A DNA stretch of 64,000 nt from contig RDEW01000006.1 in NCBI GenBank assembly GCA_011109175.1, forward strand, positions 359,668 through 423,667, written 5' to 3'. The stretch is from Dicyema japonicum (Eukaryota; Dicyemida; Rhombozoa; Dicyemidae). Both the position numbers and the translations under genes were made by a program. Below are positions 1-10,479 of the stretch, piece after piece; position 1 is the stretch's first letter; every line of letters starts with the position of its first letter. The notes below the pieces were generated by a model. The model ran no database searches, was not told the DNA's origin, and saw only the letters and a list, made by a program, of their open reading frames with translations.

Positions 1-59
1 TTGTTTATTTGTTTAGGTTTATTATTTGTTATTCTTTTTATTATTAAAAGAGAAATTCT

Positions 60-360
60 AATCCTCTTACGTCTCTTTGCTTTCTCTCCTCTAGTAAAGA
101 TTTTGGTCAACTCTTAGTATTATTTTCTTTCCCGATAGTGCACAAAAATACTCATACATTGTGCATCAGAGGACATACTTAGGAGCAGATATTTCTATCC
201 ACTTTAATTTTACAAAGTAACGATTAACATCATATCATCACATAATAAATACTATTGTCTTAGCCCAACTACTACTGTTTGCAATAGCTCTTCATGTGTA
301 ATGTTATACTAATCCTCTTACGTCTCTTTGCTTTTCCCTTCTATCAAAGATATTGGTCAT
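60..360. repeat. Direct repeat pair, about 50 bp, 250 bp apart
   Basis: The block beginning TAATCCTCTTACGTCTCTTT occurs at about 60-110 and again at 310-360 in the same orientation, with only a few substitutions. The spacing would fit two ends of a short element or an old tandem duplication. No coding potential is visible in 1-500. Confidence 0.6.
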
Positions 361-373
361 TTCTATTATAAAT

Positions 374-408
374 GCGGCCCTCGAAGCTAAATGATTTTGA
401 CACCCCTG
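374..408. mobile_element. hAT-like terminal sequence
   Basis: The block running from GCGGCCCTCG to TTTGACACCCCTG is a familiar hAT-type terminus: a GGGGTGTC..CTCA..GGGCCGC pattern read on the other strand. Relatives are seen at about 30945-30968 and 55475-55512. No matching second end or transposase was found nearby, so this is a solo terminus. Confidence 0.45.
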
Positions 409-504
409 CTCTAGCAGGATTTTCTACTTGCTACGAATTCATAATCCAAACGTCGTCTCTGATGTATTATGTGAATTTGTAAGCATGGTCGATTGTTGAG
501 ACGG

Positions 505-744
505 AGTATGGATTATTGTTGGAGGTCCATACTCCAAGAATCTTAAGACTTGTTCTACGTATATCTCTAAGTTCTACAACAAGAATCCCAATCTTAATTG
601 GTCATCTAAATTCTAAGAATACTAGTTATGGTTATTACAAGACAAATCAGGTTGGACTACGTTTAGATCTGTATTGTATTGGCCGACGATTCGGAATTCG
701 TGTCCATCGATATTCAATGTGGAGGGACATGGATGAGCTTAGGA
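505..744 (+). pseudogene. LINE family A endonuclease fragment (duplicate piece)
   Basis: This stretch encodes a decayed segment of an APE-type endonuclease, with recognisable GGPYSK and then LNSKNTSYGYYKTNQ. It corresponds to GGIYSK and GDMNAKHTDYG of the better family A copy at 27307-30100. The same endonuclease segment is encoded again immediately downstream (745-910), so two related insertions or a partial duplication abut here. The piece is too short to place within the family with certainty. Confidence 0.5.
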
Positions 745-2300
745 GGGCTATACTCTAAGGACTTGGCCCGATCTTCTGCGAAAATTGTTCAATTTTTTTA
801 AACAAACCCTATGTCGATCTTGGTAGGAGACCTGAATACTAAGAATAAGAGCTACAGATATTGCAAAAACAACGGGGACGGGCGACTCCTAGTAGATCTT
901 GTTAACGAAATTGGAGTTGAAGTCTTGACGTCGGAGGAACCTAACCATTTTTCACACTATGGCGGTGACATGCTTGGATTGGCCCTAGTGTCTCCACAAC
1001 TCCTGGATCAATTAGACAGACCAAGGTTACTTTGGGACATAGGGAGTGATCATATCCCTCAGGAAATAACTATAAACCTGGAGCCAAACATTGCTGATGA
1101 TATTTTCTTGTACTTTGATACCTCGTCGATAGACTGGGTACATTATCGTCATTATTTGTCCAAGACGTTACTAATGAAGACTAATTCCTTTTCTACACCT
1201 AATGAGTTGGATGTTTTCAATTGGGAACTATCCAACACTATGCTAATGTATCTACGACTATATGGAAGGAAGGTCTACTCCAAGAGCTTTCTGAAGATTA
1301 AAGAGTCTTGCCCACTTTCAATACGAGATCTTATTCGCGAGAGGAATACTCTGAAGGCGAAGCACAGACGATGTGTTGATCTGTGGGACAGGAAAACTCT
1401 GAAAAGTAGAATTGATGTGACTAAAAAAATATTGGAAAGTAAACGCCGAAAATAAATTGAAGAATGCAGCCTCTTAGTTAACTGGAAGAACCCTTGTTTC
1501 TGGAAAATGTACAGAAGGCTAATAAATGGAAATTTAAAGGCAAAGAATATTGTGCTGACCGATCAAGAGGGAAGGACAATTCCCTTAGAAAGAGTACCTT
1601 CAGTATTCAGAAAACAACTAGAAAATATACATGAAGTTGACCCTATTAATATTATACCTAAAAATTTTCGAAGGAGATATTTAATTCTATGGATTACTCT
1701 ATAGGCTATCTGGAAAGTCTGGTAGAGGAAATTACTCTATCAAAGTCAGAGCTGTTATACGCGAGTGCAGAAACAAGGCTCCCGGATTCGTTAGCATTCC
1801 CATGATTATGTTTAAAGAAGGGTCTGATGAATTACTATTTGTTCTACGAAGGATGTATAACTCAAGTTTTAGGCTCGGACACGTTTCTCCGTTATGGAAG
1901 CGTTCTATTGTGAAGATGATTTTCAAACCTGGAAAGTCAAGGAAGGATCCTCTTAGTTATAGGCAAATAAGCCTATATGTTCTACATCAAAGATTATAGA
2001 ACGGATTCTATTTAAGAGATTGAATCGGTATATAGAAGAGAGTAACTTTCTACGACTTTACCAATGGGGTTTCCGTCCGGGAAGATCGTGTGGAAATTGT
2101 ATTCATCACTAAACTACGAAATTACAAATACATTTAAGAAGAAAAGCCAATTGAGCCTTATTTGCCTTGACATCTCAAAGGCGTTCAATAGTGTATGGAA
2201 CAATGCCTTATTCTGTCAACTCGTACGATCGAAGATATCTAAAGAAATGTTCCTATGGCTGAGGGACTATTTAACTGGGAAAATATCTCACGGGTAGTCG
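745..2300 (+). pseudogene. LINE family A (copy A1), 5' part: endonuclease, linker, start of RT
   Basis: This is the first half of an APE-type non-LTR retrotransposon polyprotein. 745-1455 carries the endonuclease C-terminal half, with GDLNTKN (catalytic D/N) and IGSDHIPQ (the SDH signature), followed by a basic linker. 1507-1704 matches the linker of copy A2, including EVDPINIIP. 1750-2297 carries reverse-transcriptase fingers and motif A, CLDISKAFNSVW. Stops and frameshifts occur near 785, 1455, 1704 and 1998, so it is dead. The RT breaks off after LRDYLTGK near 2290 and resumes at 4428, because a second LINE sits between. Confidence 0.8.
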
Positions 2301-4425
2301 GTGGAGAATATTCGGATGGTACATCGTTTGCTGCGGATATAAACCTGAAAGAGGACTACGTAACTAAAACACCCACTGAAGAAGCAACCGCTTTGAAACT
2401 CTTTGCAAATCAACAAAAGGCGATATGGATACAATGTCTAAATACAGATGACAAAAATACGAAACAGCGGCTACAAAAGGAAAGAAAAGTCATCAAAAAG
2501 AAAATATGAAAAGCTGCACGTCGGATATTAAAGAACGAAACAATGACAAAAATAGAAAAAATCGAAGGCCTTAAAGACAATGCGAAGTTTTATGAAGCTG
2601 TCGGACAAATCAGAAAACTACCAAGGAAAACACTGATTTTACGATATGAAGAAGGAAAACATATTGCTAACCAGCAAGAAATTGCAGAACTTATAGCGGA
2701 TTATTTTGAAGCACAATTTGTATCAAAAAATAGCAAAAAACTCACCATTAACACGGATCAGGGAAAATTAGACGAAGAAATAACTTTGGAAAAAGTGATG
2801 ACAGCAAGTTACAAACTGAAGGACAATAAGAGTCTTGGCCCAGTTGGCTTAAATGGTGAATTTTTCAAATATGGAACTCAAAAGCTATACATGATAATTG
2901 CCTAGATTCTAAACGAAACGTATAGTAAAGGAGCCACTTTGCCACTTGGAGAATGACTATTGATACTAGTACAGAAGCTAAACAAAAAATCGGGGAAAGT
3001 AACTCAAAAGCTATACATGATAATTGCCTAGATTCTAAACGAAACGTATAGTAAAGGAGCCACTTTGCCACTTGGAGAAGGACTATTGATACTAGTACAG
3101 AAGCTAAACAAAAAATCGGGGAAAGTTGAGAACCTAAGACCAGTGGTCTTAACCAACACATTAGGGAAGATACTAGCCAATATTACGCTTCAAAGAATGG
3201 AGGGTCGCCTAGATTCGTACCTGTCGTCTTATCAAAGTGGCTTCCGCAAAGGGAGATCAACGTCAGATGTTATATGGAGCCACAAATGGAGAAGTGCGAC
3301 TGTTCAAAAATTTAAAATAACGACAACCATTTTGGGGATTGATATGTCAAAGGCCTTTGATTCCGTCAACAGGAACAAGCTGCTGCAAATACTGGAGCAC
3401 TTCTTGGAGGGCTCAACGATTAGGATGATAAATACACTCTTGACGGACACGAGTTTGATGGTCAGGACTGGGAAAGCTTTATCGAGGACATTTGAAACGA
3501 CAATTGGTACCCCTCAAGGAGATCCATTATCCCCGATTTTGTTCATTATTTATCTGGAGGCAGCTCTACGAGACTTGAAGCCTCATATCAGAGAAGGAAC
3601 GAGCATAATAGCATATGCGGACGACGTGGACTTTATTTCGAATAATAAAGAAGAGTTAATTGCACTTTTGGAGAAAATGCCTGATAAAATGGCTGAGTGG
3701 TCATTAAAAGTAAACACACCAAAACCGAAATCACGGAGCTAAAAAGAAGTAAGGAAAGGACCGACGAGCACTGGCGTAGATCAAAAAAATTAGGATCCCT
3801 TCTCGGTGACACCGAAGATATAACACGAAGGAAGACACTAACTAATGTCGCTTTCAACAAAATGAAGAAGACCTGGCTTCTTCACAAATGGCTTGACCCT
3901 AAAACTCGAATGAAACTATACAATGCCTTAGTGAGGCCAATCCTATTATATAATGCCGGTACATGGGCATGTACAGGGCAGGAACTCGAAAAGTGGAATT
4001 CTTTTTACAGAAATCATCTTCAAGCACTCCTTTTTTCTCGAAGCTTTTTCAAAATGCCGCCCAAAATCTTATACAAGAGAACAGGAACTAAGCCAATATC
4101 ATGTGATATTACTGATTCAAGATGGAGGGTCTTTGGACACATACTCCGCCACGATATGGGGACCCCTGCCAACATAGCAATGGAGGAGTATTTTGTCTTA
4201 GAAGCTTCTCGTTTCCGCGGCCGGCCGGAGACAACACTGCCGGTTATTCTAGATGAAGATCTCAGGAGGATTGGAAAGTGCCTTAAAGATGGGGATGATC
4301 TAGATATGCTACGGAACATGGCAACGGATCGAAAAAGATGGGGGACGTTAATTAGATTGTTAACTTTCCGTGTTGCACATGCTTTGTATGATCTTGGCAT
4401 CGCGTACGTGCCTATAATAATAATA
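2300..4425 (+). pseudogene. LINE family B (RTE-like) inserted inside LINE A1
   Basis: This reverse transcriptase is clearly different from its host element. It has motif A GIDMSKAFDSVNR, motif B GTPQGDPLSPILF and motif C IAYADDVDFIS. The C-terminal region contains RPILLYNAGTW, WRVFGHILRHD and RGRPETTLPVILDEDL, the pattern of RTE/BovB-type and similar LINEs. No endonuclease is present, so it is 5'-truncated. It ends near 4414-4425 in a short ATA-rich tail, as expected of a LINE 3' end. Disruptions lie at 2507-2509 (stop), 2903-2905 (stop) and about 3720 (frameshift). The exact left boundary is uncertain by about 30 bp. The clade is inferred from motif style only. Confidence 0.75.
2875..3126 (+). 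repeat. 126-bp tandem duplication, in frame, inside LINE B
   Basis: Positions 2875-3000 and 3001-3126 are the same 126 bases with one visible difference (gaatga versus gaagga). 126 is 42 codons, so the reading frame is preserved. Both copies share the same in-frame TAG; only the first copy has an extra TGA. The near-identity means it arose recently relative to the decay of the surrounding elements. Confidence 0.95.
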
Positions 4426-4427
4426 TC

Positions 4428-5097
4428 GTTTAAAAGGGGAGTGCCACAGGGATCTATCCTAAGCCCCCTGTTATTCAACATTTTATGGTAGATTTTCTGT
4501 CACCGCAAGACGTCAGGGCCAAGCTGATGATATACGCGGACGACATCTTAAACCTGGATTCGTCTCTGAAGGCATACCTCTCAGAGCGGCGACTAGGAGC
4601 TTTTATCGACGAAGTCCAGGGTTGGTGCGATCGGAGAAACATGAAACTCTCCATGGAAAAATTCAGTTATTTGAACATAAGCAGGCCGAGAAGGCATCAG
4701 GAAAAGTCTTACACCCATCGTATACTGACAGTTTCATCCATGAAATACCTGGGGATTGCTGTAGATGGGAGAAGATCATACCTGAAGGACATCGAAGGGC
4801 GAAGGAAGAAGGCTTTGCAAGCATTGTTCTGCACTAGAAGACTAAAGTTGGATGTTGATTCCATCCTCTTTGTCTTTCGGAATGTGATTCTTCCCAGACT
4901 TATTTAAGGAAGCGAGGGATGGTTTTACATTCCCTCGAGAGAGAAGATTCTTGCCAGACTAGAGAAAACAAGGCGAGTGGCAATCAAACTATCCCTTGGT
5001 AAGAAATTGTACAAAGGCCTGACTGTGGAAGAGAACAAACTTGTGAGGCCAGTAAGGGAGGATATTCAAAACAGGATGCTTAACTATCTTGACTAGT
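4428..5097 (+). pseudogene. LINE family A (copy A1), 3' part: RT motifs B-C and C-terminus
   Basis: This is the continuation of the RT interrupted at about 2300. FKRGVPQGSILSPLLFN is motif B, MIYADDILNLD is the YADD catalytic motif C, and MKYLGIAVD and KKALQALF follow. After a stop at 4905-4907 the C-terminal signature continues (LEKTRRVAIKLSLG), parallel to LEKTRRYAIKLAHG in copy A2. The domain order matches A2 exactly once LINE B is removed, which demonstrates the nesting. Confidence 0.8.
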
Positions 5098-5207
5098 AAT
5101 TGGATATCAAGGAAAAAAAGGGTACCCGGATGAACAGTCCAGGCCAACCGGCGGAATGATAGTTGTTTCAATATATTCTCGTGTTGTTTTGGACGGACGC
5201 TCGTTGT

Positions 5208-6300
5208 TATGATTATGCCTGTTGTGAGAAAAGCACCTGAAAATAATTTTCCCACTTCGAAGAAAAAGGTAACAGCCAAGTCAACTGAGATGTGTTCGTC
5301 CTGTTGGCTTGTCAAAACTCGGAATCGTAGGATCTCTTGCTCTGCTTGTGGAGATTTCTTTCACCTCAGGTGTATCAAGCTATCCCAAGCCGCAGCGAGA
5401 GTGCTTGGAGTATGGCACTGCCAGTCATCTTCAGCCTATGCAGGGAGGTTCCCCGTGCCCGTGCCAACGTTAACTCTTCAGTTAACTTTTCAGTCACGGA
5501 CCCTGAAATATTCATACGTCTCATCTCTGAATTACGTTCTTCACGGACCATCCCTCTGAGGATTCCCAAGGCCATACGACCTGTTTCTGCGGAGGCCTTT
5601 TCCAAAACGATTGAAAATGCCCTCCGGACTAACGCAGTACATGATTGGATGCGCTTATTCAGTTTTGCGCCTTTCGCACAGGACTTGATCGGAAAGGAGT
5701 CTCTCGCCACCACCTTGAGGACCAACGTTCGTTCTTTTTGGGAAGTATCCACATCCCCAGTTGTCCCATGGCATTTAACCGTACGAGGGAGACACGTGGT
5801 CACATCGAGGAAGTCGAAGTGCTCCGTCTTAAAAGAACTGTTTGGTCGGAGTTAATCGAGGGTGGCACCCGCGCAGCCATCAGAGCACTTTCCTCGAGTG
5901 GACCACGAAAACCGACTCTTGACGCCTACAATATTTTACTGAACAAGCATCCACTGCAACCCCAAAACTTACGCCAAGTCGATCCCCCATCCAGAGTGAG
6001 TCTTCTGATTGCATCAAACGATGAGGTTCTCCTCGCAATATGGAATGTTGCTTTTAGTAGCAGTGTCGGGCTCGACGGAATGAGACCTGGCTACCTGAAG
6101 GATCTAACCTCTTTGTCCGTAGGAGACCAGGGACTTCGTTTTACGAATTCAATTACTTAACTTATGAACCGGATCATGTCTGGAGTTATTCCCGAAGTTA
6201 TCCTCCATGTCCTGTTCTCGACAATTTGATAGCCTTCGATAAGAAGGGAGGCGGTTATTCGCCTTTTGGTACAATTCCGTACCATTCGAAACTCTAAATT
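5208..6300 (+). pseudogene. Family F retroelement, N-terminal part: PHD finger and RT fingers (copy F1)
   Basis: The N-terminus holds a PHD-type zinc finger (CSSC, CSACGDFFHLRC, WHC at about 5293-5420). A frame change then leads to a conserved leader with the FSVTDPEIFIRLISELR and KIPKAIRP pattern, which is shared with the copies at 57755 and 61517-63256. The RT fingers follow at 5930-6300 (SSVGLDGMRPGYLKDL, then FDKKGGGYSPFGTIPY). At least three frameshifts are needed, and the copy stops before motif A. Family F as assembled from all copies in this window runs PHD, RT with YLDD, CCHC-like knuckle, RPDG endonuclease. I do not recognise a named clade with certainty. Confidence 0.7.
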
Positions 6301-6479
6301 ATTTGCATTTTGTTATTTTATTTATTGAAATACATGTCATTTCAAAACACAACCTTGCTTGGCCGTTTTCGATAACCTTTTGTGTAAATTTTTTGACACC
6401 TTAAGAAATCCACTTATCTCATTCATTTCTCAAATATGATTTGAATGCAGAATTAACTCTTACATCCCACGGTTGAAGA

Positions 6480-6720
6480 TTTGGAATTGTTTTCACAGGC
6501 GAGAAGTTTTAGTCCTCGAGAACACGAAGAATATAAATATCTGGGTATTACTTAAATTCTTAAGTTCATTGTTATGCCCGATACAAAGCGACAAATTACT
6601 GAAGACAAACGTAGAAGAGCTGCGTTATTATGTAAGACGTCTTTAAATGAAGGGATTTGTGCTATTCGCTGCTAAACCATTACATAGGCATTGGCCTCAG
6701 ATCTTGGTCTATGAGCAGAT
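6480..6720 (+). pseudogene. Short LINE A-like C-terminal remnant
   Basis: The frame reading HEEYKYLGIT and then KRRRAALLCKTSLNEG resembles the thumb region of family A (KYLG...RRKKALQALF). It is interrupted by stops and has no neighbours from the same element. The rest of 6300-6900 is AT-rich and shows nothing else. Confidence 0.4.
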
Positions 6721-6912
6721 CTCAGAATGAGCGAAGTGAAAAAGGTATCCACACAAGTTACATCCCAAATTAATGATTTTCTCAAAAGCTGTCACAAAGC
6801 TCGGGAATATATCTCGATGGCTATTAACAGAATAAGTGAATATTTTAAGTAAAATAAACAATTAACCCAATTTACCAATAAAGAATCATAATTAGCTTAA
6901 CTAAAGAAATGG

Positions 6913-8085
6913 TTAGGTGAAGAATGATTTTTTACGAGATTTGATATAAATATTAGCAATGACGCCAGTAAGTATTATAAATAGTACCAATGACAACAGT
7001 AGTCCGACAACTCCACACACGATTCCAATTATTCGATGTGTCGTCAGTTTTTTTACGGATTTAGTTTCAGACAATATTAGATCTTTAAAACTTATTTTAT
7101 CTAAAATTCAGTCGGGTTCACTCACCATCTGCAATAGTATTATAAATAGTACCAATGACAACAGTAGTCCGACAACTCCACACACGATTCCAATTATTTG
7201 ATGTGTCGTCAGTTTTTTTACGGATTTAGTTTCAGACGATATTAGATCTTTAAAACTTATTTTATCTAAAATTCAGTCGGGTTCACTCACCATCTGCAAT
7301 ATTATGATGTTAATCGTGGTTTTTTTGTCCTTAATTTCAGTAGATGACTGTGTTTCAAAGCATCCTTCATCTAAAATTCAGCCGGATTTATTTACCATCT
7401 CCAATAAATTCAAAAATCAGATCATTGCGGAAAAATTGTAATTTCAGAGCTGAAATTTCGATAGTCACATTTTTATAGTTTTGTGAGATGAATCCACATT
7501 GATAAAATCCTCCCATTTTAATTTTTTTAAATTGCTTTTCCAATGAAACGCATTTATTCCTTCTGTACCCAACATAAACAGAAAATTTATAAATATGATA
7601 TGTATTCTCATATTGTTCATACGCCGTAATAGTTATAGTATGATCACTAGTCAATACATATTTATAGTCACTATAATAATTTGTTAGAATATTATAATCA
7701 TAATCACTGAAATGCTCATCTGTTATCTAAGAATCAATGTTCACGTGTACAATTCTGTTATTGTCAATATATGATATTTTGATATTTCCACTTATTACTC
7801 CTCTCATTATCTTTTCGTTAAATAAAAACCAAATCGGCGTATTTGGGTCATTATTTGGGTTACAGTCATTAGCTAAATAAATTTTAATTAAAACCTTTTC
7901 CAGTAAAATAATATAATCTACCATTATCGTGATATTGCAACTTGTTAGAATAAATTGTAACATATAAATGATTCGGAAATCTAATATGAGTAAAACCACA
8001 TCGGTAGTAATCCCCATATTTAGTTTTTGGTATCTTTGTGATATTTTTATAATGTTTACCACCTTAAGTACAACAAGAAAGTACC
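6913..8085 (-). CDS. Host-like type I membrane protein gene with 22-25 nt introns (5' end unresolved)
   Basis: Reading the minus strand, exons are joined by GT..AG introns at 8063-8084 (22 nt), 7873-7894 (22 nt), 7727-7750 (24 nt) and 7371-7395 (25 nt). Removing them gives one open frame. The product has two related extracellular segments sharing a G-x-Y-x-C-G-F...VTI...L-x-F pattern: one reads GDYYRCGF near 8010, the other GGFYQCGF near 7495. The last exon (7100-6913) encodes a transmembrane helix of about 22 residues (IIGIVCGVVGLLLSLVLFII) and a short basic tail, KSRKKSFFT, then TAA. The Cys pattern suggests an Ig-like fold, but I do not recognise the family. No start codon or signal peptide is evident: the frame upstream of 8085 hits a stop within about 10 nt. 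The gene is therefore incomplete, uses an unseen exon, or is broken. Confidence 0.6.
6971..7300 (-). repeat. 165-bp tandem duplication of the transmembrane exon, with a third diverged copy
   Basis: Positions 6971-7135 and 7136-7300 are near-identical 165-bp units; I see two differences. Each unit contains a 25-nt intron-like acceptor block (7101-7125 and 7266-7290) followed by the transmembrane-coding sequence. A diverged third version of the block starts at the real intron 7371-7395 and covers 7301-7395. All three acceptors have the same phase relative to the upstream exon end at 7396. Only the 6913-7100 copy reaches the basic cytoplasmic tail; the other two run into early stops. Confidence 0.85.
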
Positions 8086-8489
8086 ATAAACAATTTATGT
8101 TATTAAGTCAATAGTATAAAACTCATTGTAAAAGTGTGGAATAAATTTAAAATTTATATTATTAAGAGATAAACTATCCATGAGTCTTCCAGTCATCTAT
8201 ATGTTGATCTCTATTTAGCATCCATAACAGAAATTCCTAAATTTAAGGAAATATATACTTTAGAAGTATTTTTCTGTATTACATATGAGTCAATTAATAT
8301 ATATTTCCTACCACATTTTATTTTAACGAGTTTGCTAAAAAGAATAAATATTATAAAATGAATAGTTCCGTTCATGTAATCTAAATATTATTAGGTCAAT
8401 GTTATTTTATTTAACTATTCAACATGTTATTTTTTTATTTAATTATTATTTAATATCTATAATAATAGATATTTTATTAATTTTTTTAT
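8086..8489. other. AT-rich, no gene recognised
   Basis: About 400 bases of AT-rich sequence. This is the 5' side of the minus-strand membrane-protein gene and could hold its promoter and first exon, but nothing specific can be defended. Confidence 0.5.
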
Positions 8490-8900
8490 GATAACTATCA
8501 TACTGGACTAATTTGAAGAAAGAAAATAGAGTAAAAGGTTATATAGAGGCTGCTCGTCTCGGTTTTCTCATTGGCATAACAGTATGAATAATTGACCAGT
8601 TCAAATATATATGGACATCTTTCTTTGCAGGCCTCTAGAAAGCAGTCTCTTCTTAAACTGTTTAAAGCGTTCTTGATATCCAGCTTTACCATAATGTGCC
8701 TTTTAAATTCTTGATTGCTGCGGTCCCTGAATGTCCTGACGGAGTGAACGGCTGCCTCACATCAGAGACGAACTCCGATTCCAACTTGACTGGGAAGTAA
8801 AGATTTTGAGAAGATTGACGTAAAAAATCTGGAAACAATCTTGGTTGCTAGTCTCCTGAAGGTGAATCCGACCGCGATCGGGCGGATTTGTTTCTAAGCA
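8490..8900 (-). pseudogene. Family F reverse transcriptase fragment (copy F2)
   Basis: On the minus strand the sequence reads PIAVGFTFRRLATKIVSRF, then PSQVGIGVR..CEAAVHSVR, then MVKLDIKNALNSLRRD, which is RT motif A. This order matches the copy at 61517-63256. One stop lies in the glycine-rich loop. The downstream end is replaced by unrelated AT-rich DNA near 8560. Confidence 0.75.
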
Positions 8901-9224
8901 AAAATCAAAAAATTTATTTTTTTAAGTTATATTGGCTCGACCCATGTTGACAATTTTCAAATCTCCGAACGTTCCCTATTCTGTGATAACAAAATTAAAT
9001 AAACTTCCATTTGTTTGTTTGACAAAATTTTAGCAATTTCATTTGGTTCTTCATATGGAGATTCAAATCTGCTCAACTTAAGCGATGGATTAGTCCCATA
9101 ATCCTTTAAAACTCATATCTAAAATTATTATTAACCAAGAACACCAATAGTTAATATAATTACTAAATTAAGTGATCTCGAAGGTTTCATTCAGATTTCT
9201 TATTTTCTCCTCGTGCGCCTTCTA
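8901..9224. other. No gene recognised
   Basis: AT-rich spacer between two minus-strand retroelement fragments. No ORF, repeat or RNA signature was seen. Confidence 0.5.
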
Positions 9225-9660
9225 TTATCCAACACAACTTCTCTGTGGGCGGGGTGGTTTCTGGAATAGGAATTGGAGAGGGGTGATGTATACCCTTCTC
9301 ATAAGACACGTCGTGGCTGTGTATTGTTGAGAGTTGCACTGCTTGCACAGGGTAGCAAATCCTTTTCCATTTTGTCGGATAAGGTCTTCAATTGATGAGG
9401 GTATTAATTTTTCTAGTTTCCCGAGATTACTAATAGTAGTGGCTGTTAAGGCCTGAATGTCGCGGATTCTTTGTTTGTTCCTCCAGGACAAATTGATTCC
9501 TCATGACGTACAGGCATAGCAGACAGATGGCTCAATGAATTGTTTGTACAACAATAGTTCGGAAAGGGGTTTTACTGCAAACTGAAAATAGTTTTGATTT
9601 TCCCTAGCTTTCTTGAGCAGCTGTTTAATCCATCCTGTTATTATTTCTAACGAGGGTGCT
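9225..9660 (-). pseudogene. LINE C/D-type C-terminal fragment
   Basis: The minus strand encodes LYKQFIEPSVCYACTS and then INLSWRNKQRIRDIQALT. This corresponds to LYKQYVEPTIGYACAAW and NLTKIQEIQSRA in the family D copy at 48705-49690. It is the post-RT thumb/linker region of a CR1-like LINE. A frameshift separates the two parts near 9490. Confidence 0.65.
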
Positions 9661-9689
9661 TTCATGCTCCCCCTTTAGTAAACTGTTTC

Positions 9690-10344
9690 TCGCCTTCTAT
9701 CATTTAATTACTCCAATTTCCTCTCAATCTGTCTTTGAACGGCTTGTTCAAAGAAACATCAAGTGGCTGCACAACACTTGTTAGTCCACCAGGAATAACT
9801 GCGACATCAGTGTTGTTGCATTTAAGTTATCTTTTGACGGAGTCCACTAGATGGGCTTTGAAAGAATCCATACGAGAAGACTTTTCTTCTTTAACATTCC
9901 TCCAGGTCTGAGTTCCATACTATTTATATCCAGATCTTGATTCCCTCCTTATTTATCCATCCTTTCGGATGATTTTAAACACCAACTTAAAGTTCCTTTG
10001 AAATCGGAAATCTTGCTTTGTTTGGCACAACCATTTTCAAGAATTTTTGTTGTTCGTCACCAAGACAAATCATATTTCTTGTGACCACGAACCCACACTT
10101 TTGTTGCTCCTCGACCCAGTATACAAGTTCTTATTTAAGTGGTAGCCACTGGCAACTATTCCCTCTATTAGCACATTTGTTTCTTGGCATCACTGCTAGC
10201 TGTGTTGTATTGCGTTTCCAATCTCTTACTAGTTTCTCATTTACGCCAAACTTTTTTGAGGCAAAACAGTTGTTAGTTTCTTCGGCAAAGTTTACAACAT
10301 GCTGTTTAACTGGCAGAGTAATTCATTTGTTTAGACATGGCTAA
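9690..10344 (-). pseudogene. pogo/Tigger-type DDE transposase
   Basis: The minus strand starts with a pogo-like DNA-binding region (VNFAEETNNCFASKKFGVNE, LVRDWKRNTTQLAVMP, KKCANRG-like and WVEEQQKCGFVVTRNMI). It continues with NHPKGWINKEGIKIWI, then the DDE-domain signatures DSFKAHLVDSVK, NTDVAVIPGGLTSVVQPLDV and NKPFKDRLRGNW. These are hallmarks of Tc1/mariner-superfamily pogo/Tigger transposases. The middle of the catalytic domain is missing and several stops are present, so it is inactive. This transposase cuts and pastes DNA through terminal inverted repeats, but none were located with confidence. Confidence 0.8.
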
Positions 10345-10479
10345 GTATATTGATTGAATGTAACCGAAAACACTTTATTCAACAGGAATTAAGAGTTAGT
10401 GAAGTGGTTATTAACGCCTATGCGGCCTGGACTCTTTCGATGCACCTCATCTCCATTTTAATTTCGTCCTCGCGTCGGA

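Noticed and set aside
5208-5430. Stand-alone host PHD-finger gene.
   Set aside because: The finger is followed by the same leader and RT seen in other copies, so it is part of the retroelement.
7727-7750. An alternative 18-nt intron using the inner GT of the same interval.
   Set aside because: It also preserves frame, but 18 nt would be shorter than all others in this gene; the 24-nt reading fits the size class better. It cannot be excluded without transcripts.
6913-8085. Ciliate origin as an explanation for tiny introns.
   Set aside because: TAA and TAG appear as terminators at the ends of recognisable domains (for example the lectin and family F C-termini), and the gene content is animal-like.
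10018-10344. A 108-codon open frame on the plus strand.
   Set aside because: It is the antisense shadow of the pogo/Tigger DNA-binding region, whose minus-strand reading carries clear motifs.
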